From Methylomagnum ishizawai (lineage in GTDB: Bacteria; Pseudomonadota; Gammaproteobacteria; Methylococcales; Methylococcaceae), in assembly GCF_900155475.1 (NCBI RefSeq), contig NZ_FXAM01000003.1, positions 124,001 to 188,000 on the forward strand: a stretch of DNA of 64,000 bases, in the 5' to 3' direction. A program made the position numbers and the translations under genes. The notes beneath the pieces are model-generated. The model saw nothing but the letters and a program-made list of their open reading frames with translations, did no database searches and was not told the origin of the DNA. Positions 44,873 through 53,911 of the stretch are shown in pieces. Each line of letters opens with the position of its first letter. The stretch's first letter is position 1.

Positions 44873-45496
44873 ATGGTCCTCTTCATCTTGAAAAACCTCA
44901 ACCATATCGCCGTCATCGACACTTTGCAGATCAACTTCCTCAATCAAAACACCTTTAAATTCCTGGTTTTCAGGAAAGCCCTAGTCACCATTAAAAGGAC
45001 AGCCCGTCTCCAAGGCGGGGGCCGGCTATTCATCGGCGTCAAATGGCCCGCCTACGGCCTGCTCCAAAGCGTATTTTCGATTTGGGATCAAGCGAGCGTG
45101 AGCGTGGACGGCGATTTCCGGTTTTATACCGGTTGCCGGGTGGTGGTCGATCAAGGGGCCAAATTGGAACTTGGCAGCGGTTATGTCAACAGCAATAGCT
45201 CGATAGCCTGTTTCAGCCATATCAAGATAGGCCACGACGTCGCCATCGCAGAAAACGTCACTATCCGGGATTCTGATAACCATTCAATAATGAATTTTAC
45301 CCACGCCAAAACCCAACCAATCACCATCGGCAACCATGTATGGATCGGCATGAACGCCATCATCCTCAAGGGCGTGAATATCGGCGACGGTGCCGTCATT
45401 GCTGCCGGAGCAATAGTCAATAAAGATGTCCCAGCCAAGGCCTTGGTAGGAGGTATTCCCGCCAGAGTCATCAAAGAAAATGTGGAATGGGCTTAG
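44873..45496 (+). CDS. Acyltransferase of the WcaF/maltose O-acetyltransferase type
   Basis: This 207-aa protein has a non-repeat N-terminus (residues 1-75) unlike the other two acyltransferases. A beta-helix follows with [98 protein letters not shown]. The RDSDNH segment holds the catalytic His of O-acetyltransferases. DNA here is clearly more A+T-rich than the preceding genes. It lies 133 bases after the previous gene and probably decorates the polymer with O-acetyl groups. Confidence 0.84.
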   Translation: MVLFILKNLNHIAVIDTLQINFLNQNTFKFLVFRKALVTIKRTARLQGGGRLFIGVKWPAYGLLQSVFSIWDQASVSVDGDFRFYTGCRVVVDQGAKLELGSGYVNSNSSIACFSHIKIGHDVAIAENVTIRDSDNHSIMNFTHAKTQPITIGNHVWIGMNAIILKGVNIGDGAVIAAGAIVNKDVPAKALVGGIPARVIKENVEWA

Positions 45497-45530
45497 TTCT
45501 TCTGGGAACGCCTATCAAGGAGCATAAATT

Positions 45531-46493
45531 ATGAAATTACAAGATAAAAAAATCCTGGTCACGGGTGGGGCAGGCTTCGTCGGTTCGCATATCATCGACC
45601 TGTTGAGCCGGGAGGGCTGCGCCCAAATCGTGGCGGTAGACAATATGGTCCGTGGCCGCCCGGAAAACCTGGCCACCGCTTTGACCCAAAACACGGTGCG
45701 ATTGGTGGAAGGGGATATCCGCGACCGGGGCTTGATGGAAGAATTAGTCAGCGATAGCGATATTATCTTCCACCAAGCCGCTCTCAGGATCACCCAATGC
45801 GCGGAGGAACCCAGGGCGGCGCTGGAAACCATGGTGGATGCCACTTATGAGCTTTTGGAAATGTGTGTCCGCCATCGCGTGCAAAAAGTCGTCGCGGCCT
45901 CCTCGGCCTCGATTTATGGTATGGCCGACGAGTTTCCCACCACCGAATCCCATCATCCCTATCATAATCGCACGCTATATGGTGCCGCCAAGGTTTTCAA
46001 TGAAGGTTTGCTCCGAAGTTTCCACGAAATGTACGGCCTGGATTATATCGCCCTACGCTATTTCAATGTCTACGGACCACGCATGGATATTTATGGAGTG
46101 TATACCGAAGTATTGATCCGCTGGATGGAACGCTTGGCGGCGGGCGAACCGCTGCTGATTTTTGGCGATGGCTCGCAAACCATGGATTTCGTCTATATCA
46201 CCGACGTGGCCCGCGCCAATGTATTGGCCGCCGCGAGCGATGCCAGCGACGAGGTATGCAATGTGGCGAGCGGTATTGAAACCAGTTTGGCCGAATTGGC
46301 GGCGGCCTTGACGCGGGTTATGGGTTCGACGGTACCCACCGAATGTTTACCGGAACGCAAGGTGAATCCGGTGCGGCGGCGCTTGGCCGATATTCAAAAG
46401 GCGCAAGCGGTTTTGGGATTCGAGGCACAAATCCGCCTGGAACAGGGTTTGGCCGAATTGGTGGAATGGTGGCGGGCGCAGCGGGCTTTTTAA
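45531..46493 (+). CDS. NAD-dependent sugar-nucleotide epimerase/dehydratase
   Basis: This 320-aa extended short-chain dehydrogenase has the glycine motif LVTGGAGFVGSHIIDLL at the N-terminus and the Ser/Tyr/Lys catalytic set (AASSASIYG, then YGAAK). The sugar-binding region RYFNVYGPRMD is followed by DFVYITDVARANVLA. It resembles GalE/RfbB/WbpP-like proteins, but the exact substrate cannot be read from sequence alone. ATAAGGAGCATAAATT-like spacing gives a good ribosome site. It follows the acyltransferase by 34 bases. Confidence 0.9.
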   Translation: MKLQDKKILVTGGAGFVGSHIIDLLSREGCAQIVAVDNMVRGRPENLATALTQNTVRLVEGDIRDRGLMEELVSDSDIIFHQAALRITQCAEEPRAALETMVDATYELLEMCVRHRVQKVVAASSASIYGMADEFPTTESHHPYHNRTLYGAAKVFNEGLLRSFHEMYGLDYIALRYFNVYGPRMDIYGVYTEVLIRWMERLAAGEPLLIFGDGSQTMDFVYITDVARANVLAAASDASDEVCNVASGIETSLAELAAALTRVMGSTVPTECLPERKVNPVRRRLADIQKAQAVLGFEAQIRLEQGLAELVEWWRAQRAF

Positions 46494-46568
46494 AATCCCG
46501 CCACGGCGGCGCTTGATCGAAAGGCTAATGATTGGGGCCGATGGAAAATTGGTATTCCCAGCTCCCAC

Positions 46569-46656
46569 TAGAGCATTTTCGGTTTGGATGTATGTTCAGC
46601 CATCCCGCTGGGTACCGAATACGCACCCACCTTACAAATAACGTGAAAATGCGCTA
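46569..46656. mobile_element. MITE-like element, diverged copy
   Basis: TAGAGCATTTTC at one end and GAAAATGCGCTA at the other form imperfect terminal inverted repeats around an 88-bp element. The termini match those of the element at 50697-50778. The interior has no gene and only weak internal pairing. It sits in the gap before the flavin-reductase-like gene. Confidence 0.5.
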
Positions 46657-46672
46657 GAAACCGAGGATCGTG

Positions 46673-48070
46673 ATGAATGCTTTAAAGGATTATCGATATA
46701 TCTGGCCCCAGCCCGAATCCCTCAACACCGATCAATGGCGAAAACTCCAAGACGACGACGCTTATATCCGTACCATGCCGGAAGCTTTGGAGGAATTATC
46801 CGAGGATAGCCGGTGGCCTGCTTTCTTCCCATCGCCCATCGCCTTGGTCACTACAGCGGATGGCCCGGTAGCCGGATTGGAAAAAGTCGTGGGCGCATCC
46901 ATCGTCAACCGTTTCCCTTATGTGATCGCCCTGAGTTTCTGTAAGCAAAGCTTATCAGACCGCCATTATGCCCGCAGCGTATTCACGGAAATACTGGAAT
47001 CTGGAAAAGGCGTCGCCGTGCAATTCTTAGCTCCTGGCCGGGCCTTGGACGCCACCATGCGAGCGATAGCCACGGTTCCAGACCTGGAAACAGATACCAG
47101 GATTAAAGCGACCGGGAACCCCACGCGTAAAGCCCTTACCAACAATGCACCGGTATTCAAAGAGGCTTATTTGGTCTATGAAGCCGTCTTGGTGAAGCCC
47201 GGCAAGGATTTCGATCAGCAACCCATTTATCCAGAACCCTGGGTCGATGTCGGCAGTCACCGGGTTTATTTCCTGGAAATCACCGCGATCCAATTACGGC
47301 AAGATATCGCCGATGGCAGGAATAAAATCATATGGCGCAGCCTCCCGGATTGGAACCATCCCGTTGAGAAACAAGGTTTCAATGGCGGCGGAGCCGACAT
47401 AGGAAGAGATCGCTACCGCAAAGGCTATACCCCACATTATACCTTCCCTTCCGCTGGAACCATTGCCTTCGAGGCCGATTTGGTCAAGGACGGCATGGCG
47501 GTTAAATACCTGCCACCCTTGCCCGAGGATCAAATCGAGGTGGATAACGATCGGGCGCGTTGGCCCTGTTTTTTCCCTTCCTCAGCGGGCATGATTACTT
47601 CATGGATGGAAAATGGTACCCCGAATATCATGCCTTGCGGTTCCACCACCATTATTAGCCGCCATCCCTTGGTGGTCGCGCCCTGTATCTCTTATGCCAA
47701 GATCAATGAGCGCTACGCCCCTAGGGCCAGTTTGGACATTATCAGGATCGGCGGTAAATTCGGTTGCGGCGTGCCCTTCATCAACCCGGTTGTCACCAAC
47801 GCTATCAGGTATACCGGTAATATCTCAATCACGAACGATCCCCATAAAGCGGAGCGTAGCGGCCTTAGGATCGGGAAAAGCCCGTGGGCTCCCGTATTAT
47901 ACGATTTACCCATACATTACGATTGCAAAGTCATCGGGGAAATCAAACTCGGTACCCATATTATGCTTTTGGGCGAGGTCCAGCGGATTAGGGTACATTC
48001 CGGCTTGACGCCGGAAAATCCTTTGGAATGGTTCCCATGGGCTGATGTCAGCATGGAACCCTCTGATTAA
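46673..48070 (+). CDS. Tandem flavin-reductase-like (split-barrel) protein
   Basis: This 465-aa protein contains two copies of a split-barrel flavin-reductase-like domain. The repeat is visible as RWPAFFPSPIALVTTADG at residue 47 and RWPCFFPSSAGMITSW at residue 296. Each copy is followed by a segment such as ASIVNRFPYVIALSFCK or GSTTIISRHPLVVAPCISYAK. Typical family members are single domains of 150-200 aa. No signal peptide or transmembrane helix is seen. GAGGA precedes the ATG at 46673; a GTG lies one codon earlier. It sits between the epimerase and a DegT aminotransferase, suggesting a redox step in an unusual sugar, which is inference. Confidence 0.6.
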   Translation: MNALKDYRYIWPQPESLNTDQWRKLQDDDAYIRTMPEALEELSEDSRWPAFFPSPIALVTTADGPVAGLEKVVGASIVNRFPYVIALSFCKQSLSDRHYARSVFTEILESGKGVAVQFLAPGRALDATMRAIATVPDLETDTRIKATGNPTRKALTNNAPVFKEAYLVYEAVLVKPGKDFDQQPIYPEPWVDVGSHRVYFLEITAIQLRQDIADGRNKIIWRSLPDWNHPVEKQGFNGGGADIGRDRYRKGYTPHYTFPSAGTIAFEADLVKDGMAVKYLPPLPEDQIEVDNDRARWPCFFPSSAGMITSWMENGTPNIMPCGSTTIISRHPLVVAPCISYAKINERYAPRASLDIIRIGGKFGCGVPFINPVVTNAIRYTGNISITNDPHKAERSGLRIGKSPWAPVLYDLPIHYDCKVIGEIKLGTHIMLLGEVQRIRVHSGLTPENPLEWFPWADVSMEPSD

Positions 48071-48095
48071 TCCTTGTAATCCATCGATCAATCCC

Positions 48096-49289
48096 ATGAT
48101 AAATATTCCATTCGCAAAACCCTCTATAGGCGAAGGTGAAATCGCCGCAGTCATCGAAGTCTTAAAATCCGGCTGGGTCAGCCAAGGTCCGAAGGTCGCG
48201 GAATTCGAGCGTGCTTTTGCTGGATATGTCGGGGCGGAACATGCCTGTGCCGTATCCAATTGCACCGCAGCTTTGCACCTAGCTTTGCTAGCGTTGGGCG
48301 TAGGCGTGGACGACGAGGTTATTACCGTCAGTCATTCCTTTATCGCCACGGCCAACGCCATCCGTTATTGCAGTGCCAAACCCATTTTTGTGGATATAGA
48401 CCCCGAGACCTATAACCTAGATGCGGCACGACTGGAATCGGCGATTTCCAACCGGACCAAGGCCATACTCTGTGTACATCAATTGGGTATGCCCTGCGAC
48501 CTGCCGAGGATCGTCAAAATCGCGGCCCGTTATGGTCTACGGGTAGTCGAGGATGCCGCCTGCGGTATCGGCAGCGAAATCCGCATCAATGGTCGCTGGG
48601 ATAAAATCGGCCAGCCCCATGGAGATATCGCTTGCTTTTCATTCCATCCGCGCAAGGTCATTACCACTGGTGAGGGTGGTATGTTGACCACCCGAGACCC
48701 AGAGTTGGATAATAATTTACGTAGGCTTAGGCAGCATTATATGAGCGTGCCGGATACCGCCCGCCATCAATCCACCCAGGTGATTTTCGAGGATTATCAA
48801 AAACTCGGCTTTAATTATCGCATGACCGATATCCAAGCTGCCATTGGCTTGGAACAATTGAAGCGTCTGCCGGACTTGGTGGGGCGCCGCCGTGAATTGG
48901 CCTCGCGCTACCGCGCCCTGCTTTCGGATATTCCAGGGGTAATACCGCCCATGGAACCCGAATGGGCACGCAGTACTTGGCAAAGTTATTCGGTCCGGTT
49001 GCCGGAAGGAAAGGACCAGCGCCGGGTCATGCAATATATGCTGGATATGGGGGTTTCCACCCGCCGTGGTGTCATGTGCGCCCACCGTGAATCCGCCCAT
49101 CCACCCGGTACCTGGACCTGTGGCACGGCGTATCGGGGTCATATATGCGGACCGGGTCGCTGTCCTTCATTGTGGCACAGCGAGGCTGCCCAGGATCATA
49201 CTATTATCTTACCATTATTTCCTCTACTAACCTTCGAGCAACAAAATCAAGTGGTAGCGGCTTTGGAAAGCGCCTTGGTGCATCGGTAA
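48096..49289 (+). CDS. Second DegT/DnrJ/EryC1-family aminotransferase
   Basis: This 397-aa PLP enzyme has NCTAALHLALLALGV, DIDPETYNLDA, EDAACGIGSEI and the PLP lysine Lys187 in SFHPRKVITTGEGGM, then FNYRMTDIQAAIGLEQL. Between residues about 330 and 370 it carries a Cys/Gly-rich stretch (TWTCGTAYRGHICGPGRC) that is unusual for the family, before the common AQDHTIILPLFP end. The start at 48096 was chosen because relatives begin IPFAKPSI; an ATG 17 codons earlier lies inside the previous gene. It is distinct from the 42936 aminotransferase, so a second amino sugar is likely made. Confidence 0.9.
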   Translation: MINIPFAKPSIGEGEIAAVIEVLKSGWVSQGPKVAEFERAFAGYVGAEHACAVSNCTAALHLALLALGVGVDDEVITVSHSFIATANAIRYCSAKPIFVDIDPETYNLDAARLESAISNRTKAILCVHQLGMPCDLPRIVKIAARYGLRVVEDAACGIGSEIRINGRWDKIGQPHGDIACFSFHPRKVITTGEGGMLTTRDPELDNNLRRLRQHYMSVPDTARHQSTQVIFEDYQKLGFNYRMTDIQAAIGLEQLKRLPDLVGRRRELASRYRALLSDIPGVIPPMEPEWARSTWQSYSVRLPEGKDQRRVMQYMLDMGVSTRRGVMCAHRESAHPPGTWTCGTAYRGHICGPGRCPSLWHSEAAQDHTIILPLFPLLTFEQQNQVVAALESALVHR

Positions 49290-49301
49290 CTAAGGCATAC
49301 C

Positions 49302-50693
49302 ATGAATGCCATCGGGGGAGGAATACTCGGACTATTGGTAGTACTGGTGGTGTTCGCACCGCGCCGCTGGGCCGCTTTGAGTTTGATGGCCGGAGTGCTA
49401 TATCTGACCCAAGGGCAATCCATCGACCTGGGCGTACATATCTATCCGATGCGCCTACTGGGCCTAGTTGGATTTCTTCGGGCAATGGGGCGTGGGGAAT
49501 TTTCCTGGTCCAGGTTCAATCGCCTAGATAAATCCGTGATCCTGGCTTATAGCTATATCACCCTGATATTCGTCACACGCTCTGGCTTGGGCTATGGTAC
49601 GGGGTCTGGTATCACCCAAGTCAGCCTGATGGATAAACTCGGCTGTTGGATCGATACCCTGTTTTTTTATATCAGTTGCCGAGGATTATTGGTCGATCAA
49701 AGCGACTTCATAGCGCTGTTGAAGAATCTGGTTTTTATCACGGCTCCGTATTTGGTTTTGGTTTCAATCGAGCGTATCACCAGTCATAATCCGCTGGTCA
49801 TCGTGGGCGCATATCCCGACCTTTGGATCGACGGCCAGCGCTTAAGGTGCCGGGGTAGTTTCACCCATCCTTCGCTTTTAGGCACGCTCGGGGCCAGTTT
49901 CCTCCCTTTATATATCGGTCTGGCATTGACCGGAAACCACCGTTTCCATGCCTTAGCTGGAATCGGCCTATGCCTGGGTATCGTATTCCTGGCGGGATCA
50001 GGCGGCCCCGTGAATTTTGTCATGTTGACCCTGCTTGCTTGGTCGCTATGGACCGTCCGCGGAAATATGGCCCTGGTCAGACGGATGATCGTTATCGTAT
50101 TGATATTGCTTTCCTTGGTCATGAATTCCCCGATTTGGTATTTGCCCAGCCGATTGAGTTCGATTACCGGCGGCGATGGCTGGCATCGCTCCTATTTGAT
50201 GGATGTAGCTTTTCGGAATATCGACCAATGGTGGTTGATCGGTATGCCTTTGGAGGGAACCCGGGATTGGTTTCCCTATTTGGTCAAAGGAGCGGTGGAT
50301 ATGACCAATCAATTCCTAGCCCATGGGATAGATGCCGGTTTATTGGCCATGCTGCTGTATATTGCCATGTTGGCCAAAGCGTTCAAAGGTTTGGGCGGTA
50401 CCATGGCTTCAATCCGCCGGAACACGCGGACGCCGGGAGATTCCGAACTTTTGCTTTGGGGCTTGGGCGCGATGCTGGCTGGACATATCGCCAATTGGAT
50501 TGGCATTACCTACTTCGATCAAATCTATATGGTATTTTTGATGCAGCTCGCAATCATTTCAAGCCTATCCCAGAAATATATGATGGGACTGGAATCCACC
50601 CAGACCATGGACATCAATGATGTATCTATGCACTCCGCAGCGAAGGGCATCGTATATAGCCGATATATCAATAATCCCAGCCATCTAAAATAG
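49302..50693 (+). CDS. O-antigen polymerase/ligase-like membrane protein
   Basis: This 463-aa protein has about ten to twelve hydrophobic helices and a periplasmic loop between them, containing RLRCRGSFTHPSLLGTLGASFLPLY and later SYLMDVAFRNIDQWWLIGMPLEGT. Helix number and the R-x-x-G-x-F-T-HPS region are like those of Wzy/WaaL/ExoQ polymerases and ligases. It would polymerise lipid-linked repeat units in the periplasm. It follows the aminotransferase by 12 bases. The C-terminal 40 residues are cytoplasmic and not conserved in pattern. Which of polymerase or ligase cannot be decided here. Confidence 0.75.
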   Translation: MNAIGGGILGLLVVLVVFAPRRWAALSLMAGVLYLTQGQSIDLGVHIYPMRLLGLVGFLRAMGRGEFSWSRFNRLDKSVILAYSYITLIFVTRSGLGYGTGSGITQVSLMDKLGCWIDTLFFYISCRGLLVDQSDFIALLKNLVFITAPYLVLVSIERITSHNPLVIVGAYPDLWIDGQRLRCRGSFTHPSLLGTLGASFLPLYIGLALTGNHRFHALAGIGLCLGIVFLAGSGGPVNFVMLTLLAWSLWTVRGNMALVRRMIVIVLILLSLVMNSPIWYLPSRLSSITGGDGWHRSYLMDVAFRNIDQWWLIGMPLEGTRDWFPYLVKGAVDMTNQFLAHGIDAGLLAMLLYIAMLAKAFKGLGGTMASIRRNTRTPGDSELLLWGLGAMLAGHIANWIGITYFDQIYMVFLMQLAIISSLSQKYMMGLESTQTMDINDVSMHSAAKGIVYSRYINNPSHLK

Positions 50694-50696
50694 ATT

Positions 50697-50778
50697 AGAG
50701 CATTTTCACCTTCCCTGTAGGCTGGGCATGACTACATGCCCAGCCTACGCCGGATATTCACTAAACTGAAAATGCTCT
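50697..50778. mobile_element. MITE-like element with perfect 12-bp terminal inverted repeats
   Basis: AGAGCATTTTCA (50697-50708) and TGAAAATGCTCT (50767-50778) are perfect terminal inverted repeats of an 82-bp element. Inside, GTAGGCTGGGCATG (50717-50730) and CATGCCCAGCCTAC (50735-50748) form a perfect 14-bp stem with a four-base loop. It lies four bases after the polymerase-like stop codon and 24 bases before the next start. A diverged copy is at 46569-46656. As a hairpin it could also end or stabilise transcripts. Confidence 0.6.
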
Positions 50779-50802
50779 GAAATACCCACTAGGAGAATAT
50801 TC

Positions 50803-51981
50803 ATGGATGCACCCAAGGTAAGCTTCGTTGTACCCTGTTATCAATTGGCGGGCTATCTCAATGAATGCGTACAGTCAATACTTTCCCAGACCTTCACCGA
50901 CTTCGAGTTACTCATCATGGATGATTGCTCCCCGGATCATACGGAGGAAATAGCAAAATCATTGATCGACTCCAGGATAAGATACATCCGCAATGAATCC
51001 AATCTTGGAGTACTTAGAAATTACAACAAAGGAATAACCCTAAGCAAAGGAGAATATATTTGGCTAATCTCCGCAGATGATTATTTACGGAGCCGCCATA
51101 TTTTACAAAGATATATCAATGCTTTAGAAAAAAACCCACATATCGGCTACGCCTTTTGCCCTGGTATCAGTGTCGTCGATGGGCAAGAAACCGGGATCAT
51201 AGAAGGCTCAGTCTATGGAACCCATGATGAAATCGTTAATGGGCATACTTTCCTGAAGACCATTGGCAAAAGCTGCTCGATCATTGCGGCCTCCGGCATG
51301 GTCAGACGGCAATGCTATGAAAACATTGGCTTATTCCCTTTGGACTTCAGCTTGGAAGGTACTAAGATCGATTTGACCTGGGCCGGGGATTGGTATTTAT
51401 GGGCCGTTTTCGCTTTATTTTACGATGTCGTTTATTTTGCCGAACCCATGGTCTGTTACCGTCAGCACACGCTTAGCTGTACCCAATTGATTAATCAACA
51501 AAAGATCGAAAACTGCATATTGGCTGATATCGCGGTGCCATGGTTAATCAAACAAAAAGCGGAAACGGCCAGGATTCCTGGGGTGCATAAAATCTGCCTA
51601 GATGCCATCAGCATGGAATATTCCAGACATATCTTTGGGAAACAATATCGCTCCGGTACTTGGTCTATCACGCTAGAGCGATTCGAGCAATCCGTGTCGC
51701 GTAATACCGCCATCGAAGCGGAACGGCTATGGATTAAATCCCGGACCTACGCCTGGGTCGGCGACCGCTATTACCATCGTGGCGATAACGTATCGACTAG
51801 GAGATTTTATTGGGCCAGTCTGAAGCACGATGCCATGATGCCCAAGGTCTACCTGAAACTTGCACTGATGGCTTTGGGCAAACCCGGCAATGCCATGAGA
51901 AATATGCTGAAACGCTCGGTTTATAAACTACAGGCCTGGACCCGCTCGCTAGGCTCGCCGCTACGTCACCTATGCCGGTAG
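50803..51981 (+). CDS. Family 2 glycosyltransferase
   Basis: This 392-aa GT-A enzyme has VSFVVPCYQLAGYLNECVQS, the nucleotide-binding LLIMDDCSPDHTEE and the DXD-like WLISADDYL. A long C-terminal domain follows, with WAGDWYLWAVFALFYDVVYF and YRQHTLSCTQ typical of polysaccharide GT2 enzymes. AGGAGAAT lies before the ATG. Much of the gene is visibly A+T-rich compared with the rest of the window, with many AAA, ATA and TTT codons. It begins just downstream of the MITE-like element, which may mark a junction. Confidence 0.9.
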   Translation: MDAPKVSFVVPCYQLAGYLNECVQSILSQTFTDFELLIMDDCSPDHTEEIAKSLIDSRIRYIRNESNLGVLRNYNKGITLSKGEYIWLISADDYLRSRHILQRYINALEKNPHIGYAFCPGISVVDGQETGIIEGSVYGTHDEIVNGHTFLKTIGKSCSIIAASGMVRRQCYENIGLFPLDFSLEGTKIDLTWAGDWYLWAVFALFYDVVYFAEPMVCYRQHTLSCTQLINQQKIENCILADIAVPWLIKQKAETARIPGVHKICLDAISMEYSRHIFGKQYRSGTWSITLERFEQSVSRNTAIEAERLWIKSRTYAWVGDRYYHRGDNVSTRRFYWASLKHDAMMPKVYLKLALMALGKPGNAMRNMLKRSVYKLQAWTRSLGSPLRHLCR

Positions 51982-52028
51982 CAGGCTTCGATTATCATCG
52001 TAGACTTGAGTATTGAGCCAGTATTTTT

Positions 52029-52874
52029 ATGAATCCTAGCTATACCCAAAAATACACTTTGGTCGTCGCCGTGAACGACGACAAAATCCTCGCCGAAAAC
52101 CTCGCCAAATCGCCGTGCTATTCCGTACTCTCAGTCCGGCTCCTGCGGAATTGCCCATCGGCCTCGACCGCGTTCAACCAAGCTTTGGGCGGTATCGATA
52201 GCCGGTATTGCATCTTGGCCCATCAAGACGCTTATCTGCCCACGCCCTGGCTGGCCCGGATGGATGCGCTTATCGATAGGATCGAAGCTGCCGACGGAGC
52301 GGATTGGGCGGTGCTGGGCGTGGCCGGCACCAATTCCGGCGGCAGGGTGGTGGGAAAATTATGGTCGGAAGGTATTGCGGCGGAAATAGATAAGGGCGGC
52401 GATATCGAGGCGGTGGTTTCTTTGGACGAAGTGCTGTTGGTAATCAATATGGATTCTGGAATCCGGTTCGACGCCGGCCTTCCTGGTTTCCATCTATATG
52501 GCACCGATATTGTCCAAACCGCGCTCAAAATCGGCCAGAAATGCTATGCTGTCAGAAATCCGATCATCCATAACGACAGGCCCAAATATTTCCTCGACCG
52601 TGGTTTCAAAAAAGCGTTTGGGTATATGGTAGATAAATGGCATGAAGCCCTACCCATCCCGACCACGGTCGCGGTTTTGGAACGGAAATCCTGGTCGATC
52701 CATTGGCGGAACCTGCGCCAACTCAAATCCTATATTGTCAAAGGCCAGCGTGGAAAATCCGATCCACAAGCCCTGGCGGCTAGCCTCAAATATGAAAACG
52801 GCATCATAGCGACCCAAGCGCCATTTATAACTGGGGAATCCATCGCCGCTGTTTCCTCCGGTGTGATGAAATGA
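52029..52874 (+). CDS. StrF-like family 2 glycosyltransferase
   Basis: This 281-aa protein has the pattern of the StrF-type (Glyco_tranf_2_5) group: TLVVAVNDDKILAENLAKSP, then SASTAFNQALGG, YCILAHQDAYLPTPWLARM, where HQD replaces the usual DXD, and VSLDEVLLVINMDSGIRFD, with FHLYGTDIVQTALKIG further on. The rest (DRGFKKAFGYMVDKW) is helical. No transmembrane helix is seen. It overlaps the next gene by four bases. Donor and acceptor are unknown. Confidence 0.75.
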   Translation: MNPSYTQKYTLVVAVNDDKILAENLAKSPCYSVLSVRLLRNCPSASTAFNQALGGIDSRYCILAHQDAYLPTPWLARMDALIDRIEAADGADWAVLGVAGTNSGGRVVGKLWSEGIAAEIDKGGDIEAVVSLDEVLLVINMDSGIRFDAGLPGFHLYGTDIVQTALKIGQKCYAVRNPIIHNDRPKYFLDRGFKKAFGYMVDKWHEALPIPTTVAVLERKSWSIHWRNLRQLKSYIVKGQRGKSDPQALAASLKYENGIIATQAPFITGESIAAVSSGVMK

Positions 52875-53911
52875 ATAATGCCCCACTGGTATCGGTTGTT
52901 ATCCCCACTTATAACAGGGAAAAATGGATATCGAACGCGCTTGATAGCGTTTTATTACAATCCTATGTCGGTTATGAAATCATCGTAGTCGATGATGGCT
53001 CGACCGACGCCACCCGGCGGATCGTCGCGCAATATGGCGCTCAAGTCCGCTATCTATATCAGGATAACGCCGGGGTAAGCGCGGCACGGAACAAAGGTAT
53101 TTTGGAAGCCCGTGGGGAATGGGTCGCCTTCCTGGATTCCGACGATGAGTGGTTGCCGGAAAAGCTGGAGCGGCAATTGAATCTCATCGACCGCCACCCG
53201 GAATTAACCATGGTGGCTTCCAATGTCGAGATCGACGACGGCATCCATAAGCTGCGTTATTTCGATATTAGGGGAAAATCATTCAATAGCGGTCCCGAGC
53301 ATATCATCCACCAACCGCTATCCGCTTTTTGTGAAATCAATTTCTTCCCCTCGTCGCTGCTGGTGAAAAGGGCGGCTTTATTACAAGCCGGCCTGTTCGA
53401 CGAAAATCTCAGGCTATATGAAGACCGCGACCTCGGCTGCCGATTGGCCTTATGCGGCACCTTGGGAATCCTGGCCGAACCCTTGGCGAGAATCATCAGC
53501 CGGGGTGGCGGCGATATTAGTCTGTCCGCGTCGCAAGAGTGCGACCGGCGGCGGGGTTATCGGGCAGGAATCGCCACCTACGAGAAATTGCTAGGCGAAT
53601 CCGGTTTGGACCTATCGGCGCGCGCCTTTATACGAAGACGCTTGGCCGGAGAGCGGTTTTATTATGGCGTGGACGTATTCAAGCGCGGCGATAAAAGGCT
53701 GGGTTTGGGTTTGATGTGGCGGTCCTGCCGGGATTATCCATCGGCGACCGCCTTAGCCCGGTGTTTGCTTTTCTTTATCCTGGGCCAGGGCGGCTTGGCG
53801 TTTATCCAAACACTGAAATATGGCCGGGGCTATATGCGCTCCGAACCGGGGAAACCTTTGGAAACCCCCGCGCCCGAAGGCCACGGCGACCCAACCCGCC
53901 ACCGCGCCTAA
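52871..53911 (+). CDS. Family 2 glycosyltransferase
   Basis: This 346-aa GT-A enzyme has SVVIPTYNREKWISNALDSV, IIVVDDGSTDATRRI, AGVSAARNKGI and the DXD motif AFLDSDDEWLPEKLE, all textbook for GT2. The central ENLRLYEDRDLGCRLAL segment carries the likely acidic catalytic residue. The C-terminus contains a hydrophobic helix (ARCLLFFILGQGGLAFIQ), so it may attach to the inner membrane. It is the last plus-strand gene of the glycan locus. Its stop codon overlaps the apbE stop codon on the other strand by three bases. Confidence 0.92.
   Translation: MNNAPLVSVVIPTYNREKWISNALDSVLLQSYVGYEIIVVDDGSTDATRRIVAQYGAQVRYLYQDNAGVSAARNKGILEARGEWVAFLDSDDEWLPEKLERQLNLIDRHPELTMVASNVEIDDGIHKLRYFDIRGKSFNSGPEHIIHQPLSAFCEINFFPSSLLVKRAALLQAGLFDENLRLYEDRDLGCRLALCGTLGILAEPLARIISRGGGDISLSASQECDRRRGYRAGIATYEKLLGESGLDLSARAFIRRRLAGERFYYGVDVFKRGDKRLGLGLMWRSCRDYPSATALARCLLFFILGQGGLAFIQTLKYGRGYMRSEPGKPLETPAPEGHGDPTRHRA

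Noticed and set aside
14204-53911. Exosortase/PEP-CTERM-linked exopolysaccharide locus
   Set aside because: The autokinase, chain-length and EpsL-like genes hint at that type, but no exosortase gene or PEP-CTERM tail is in the window.
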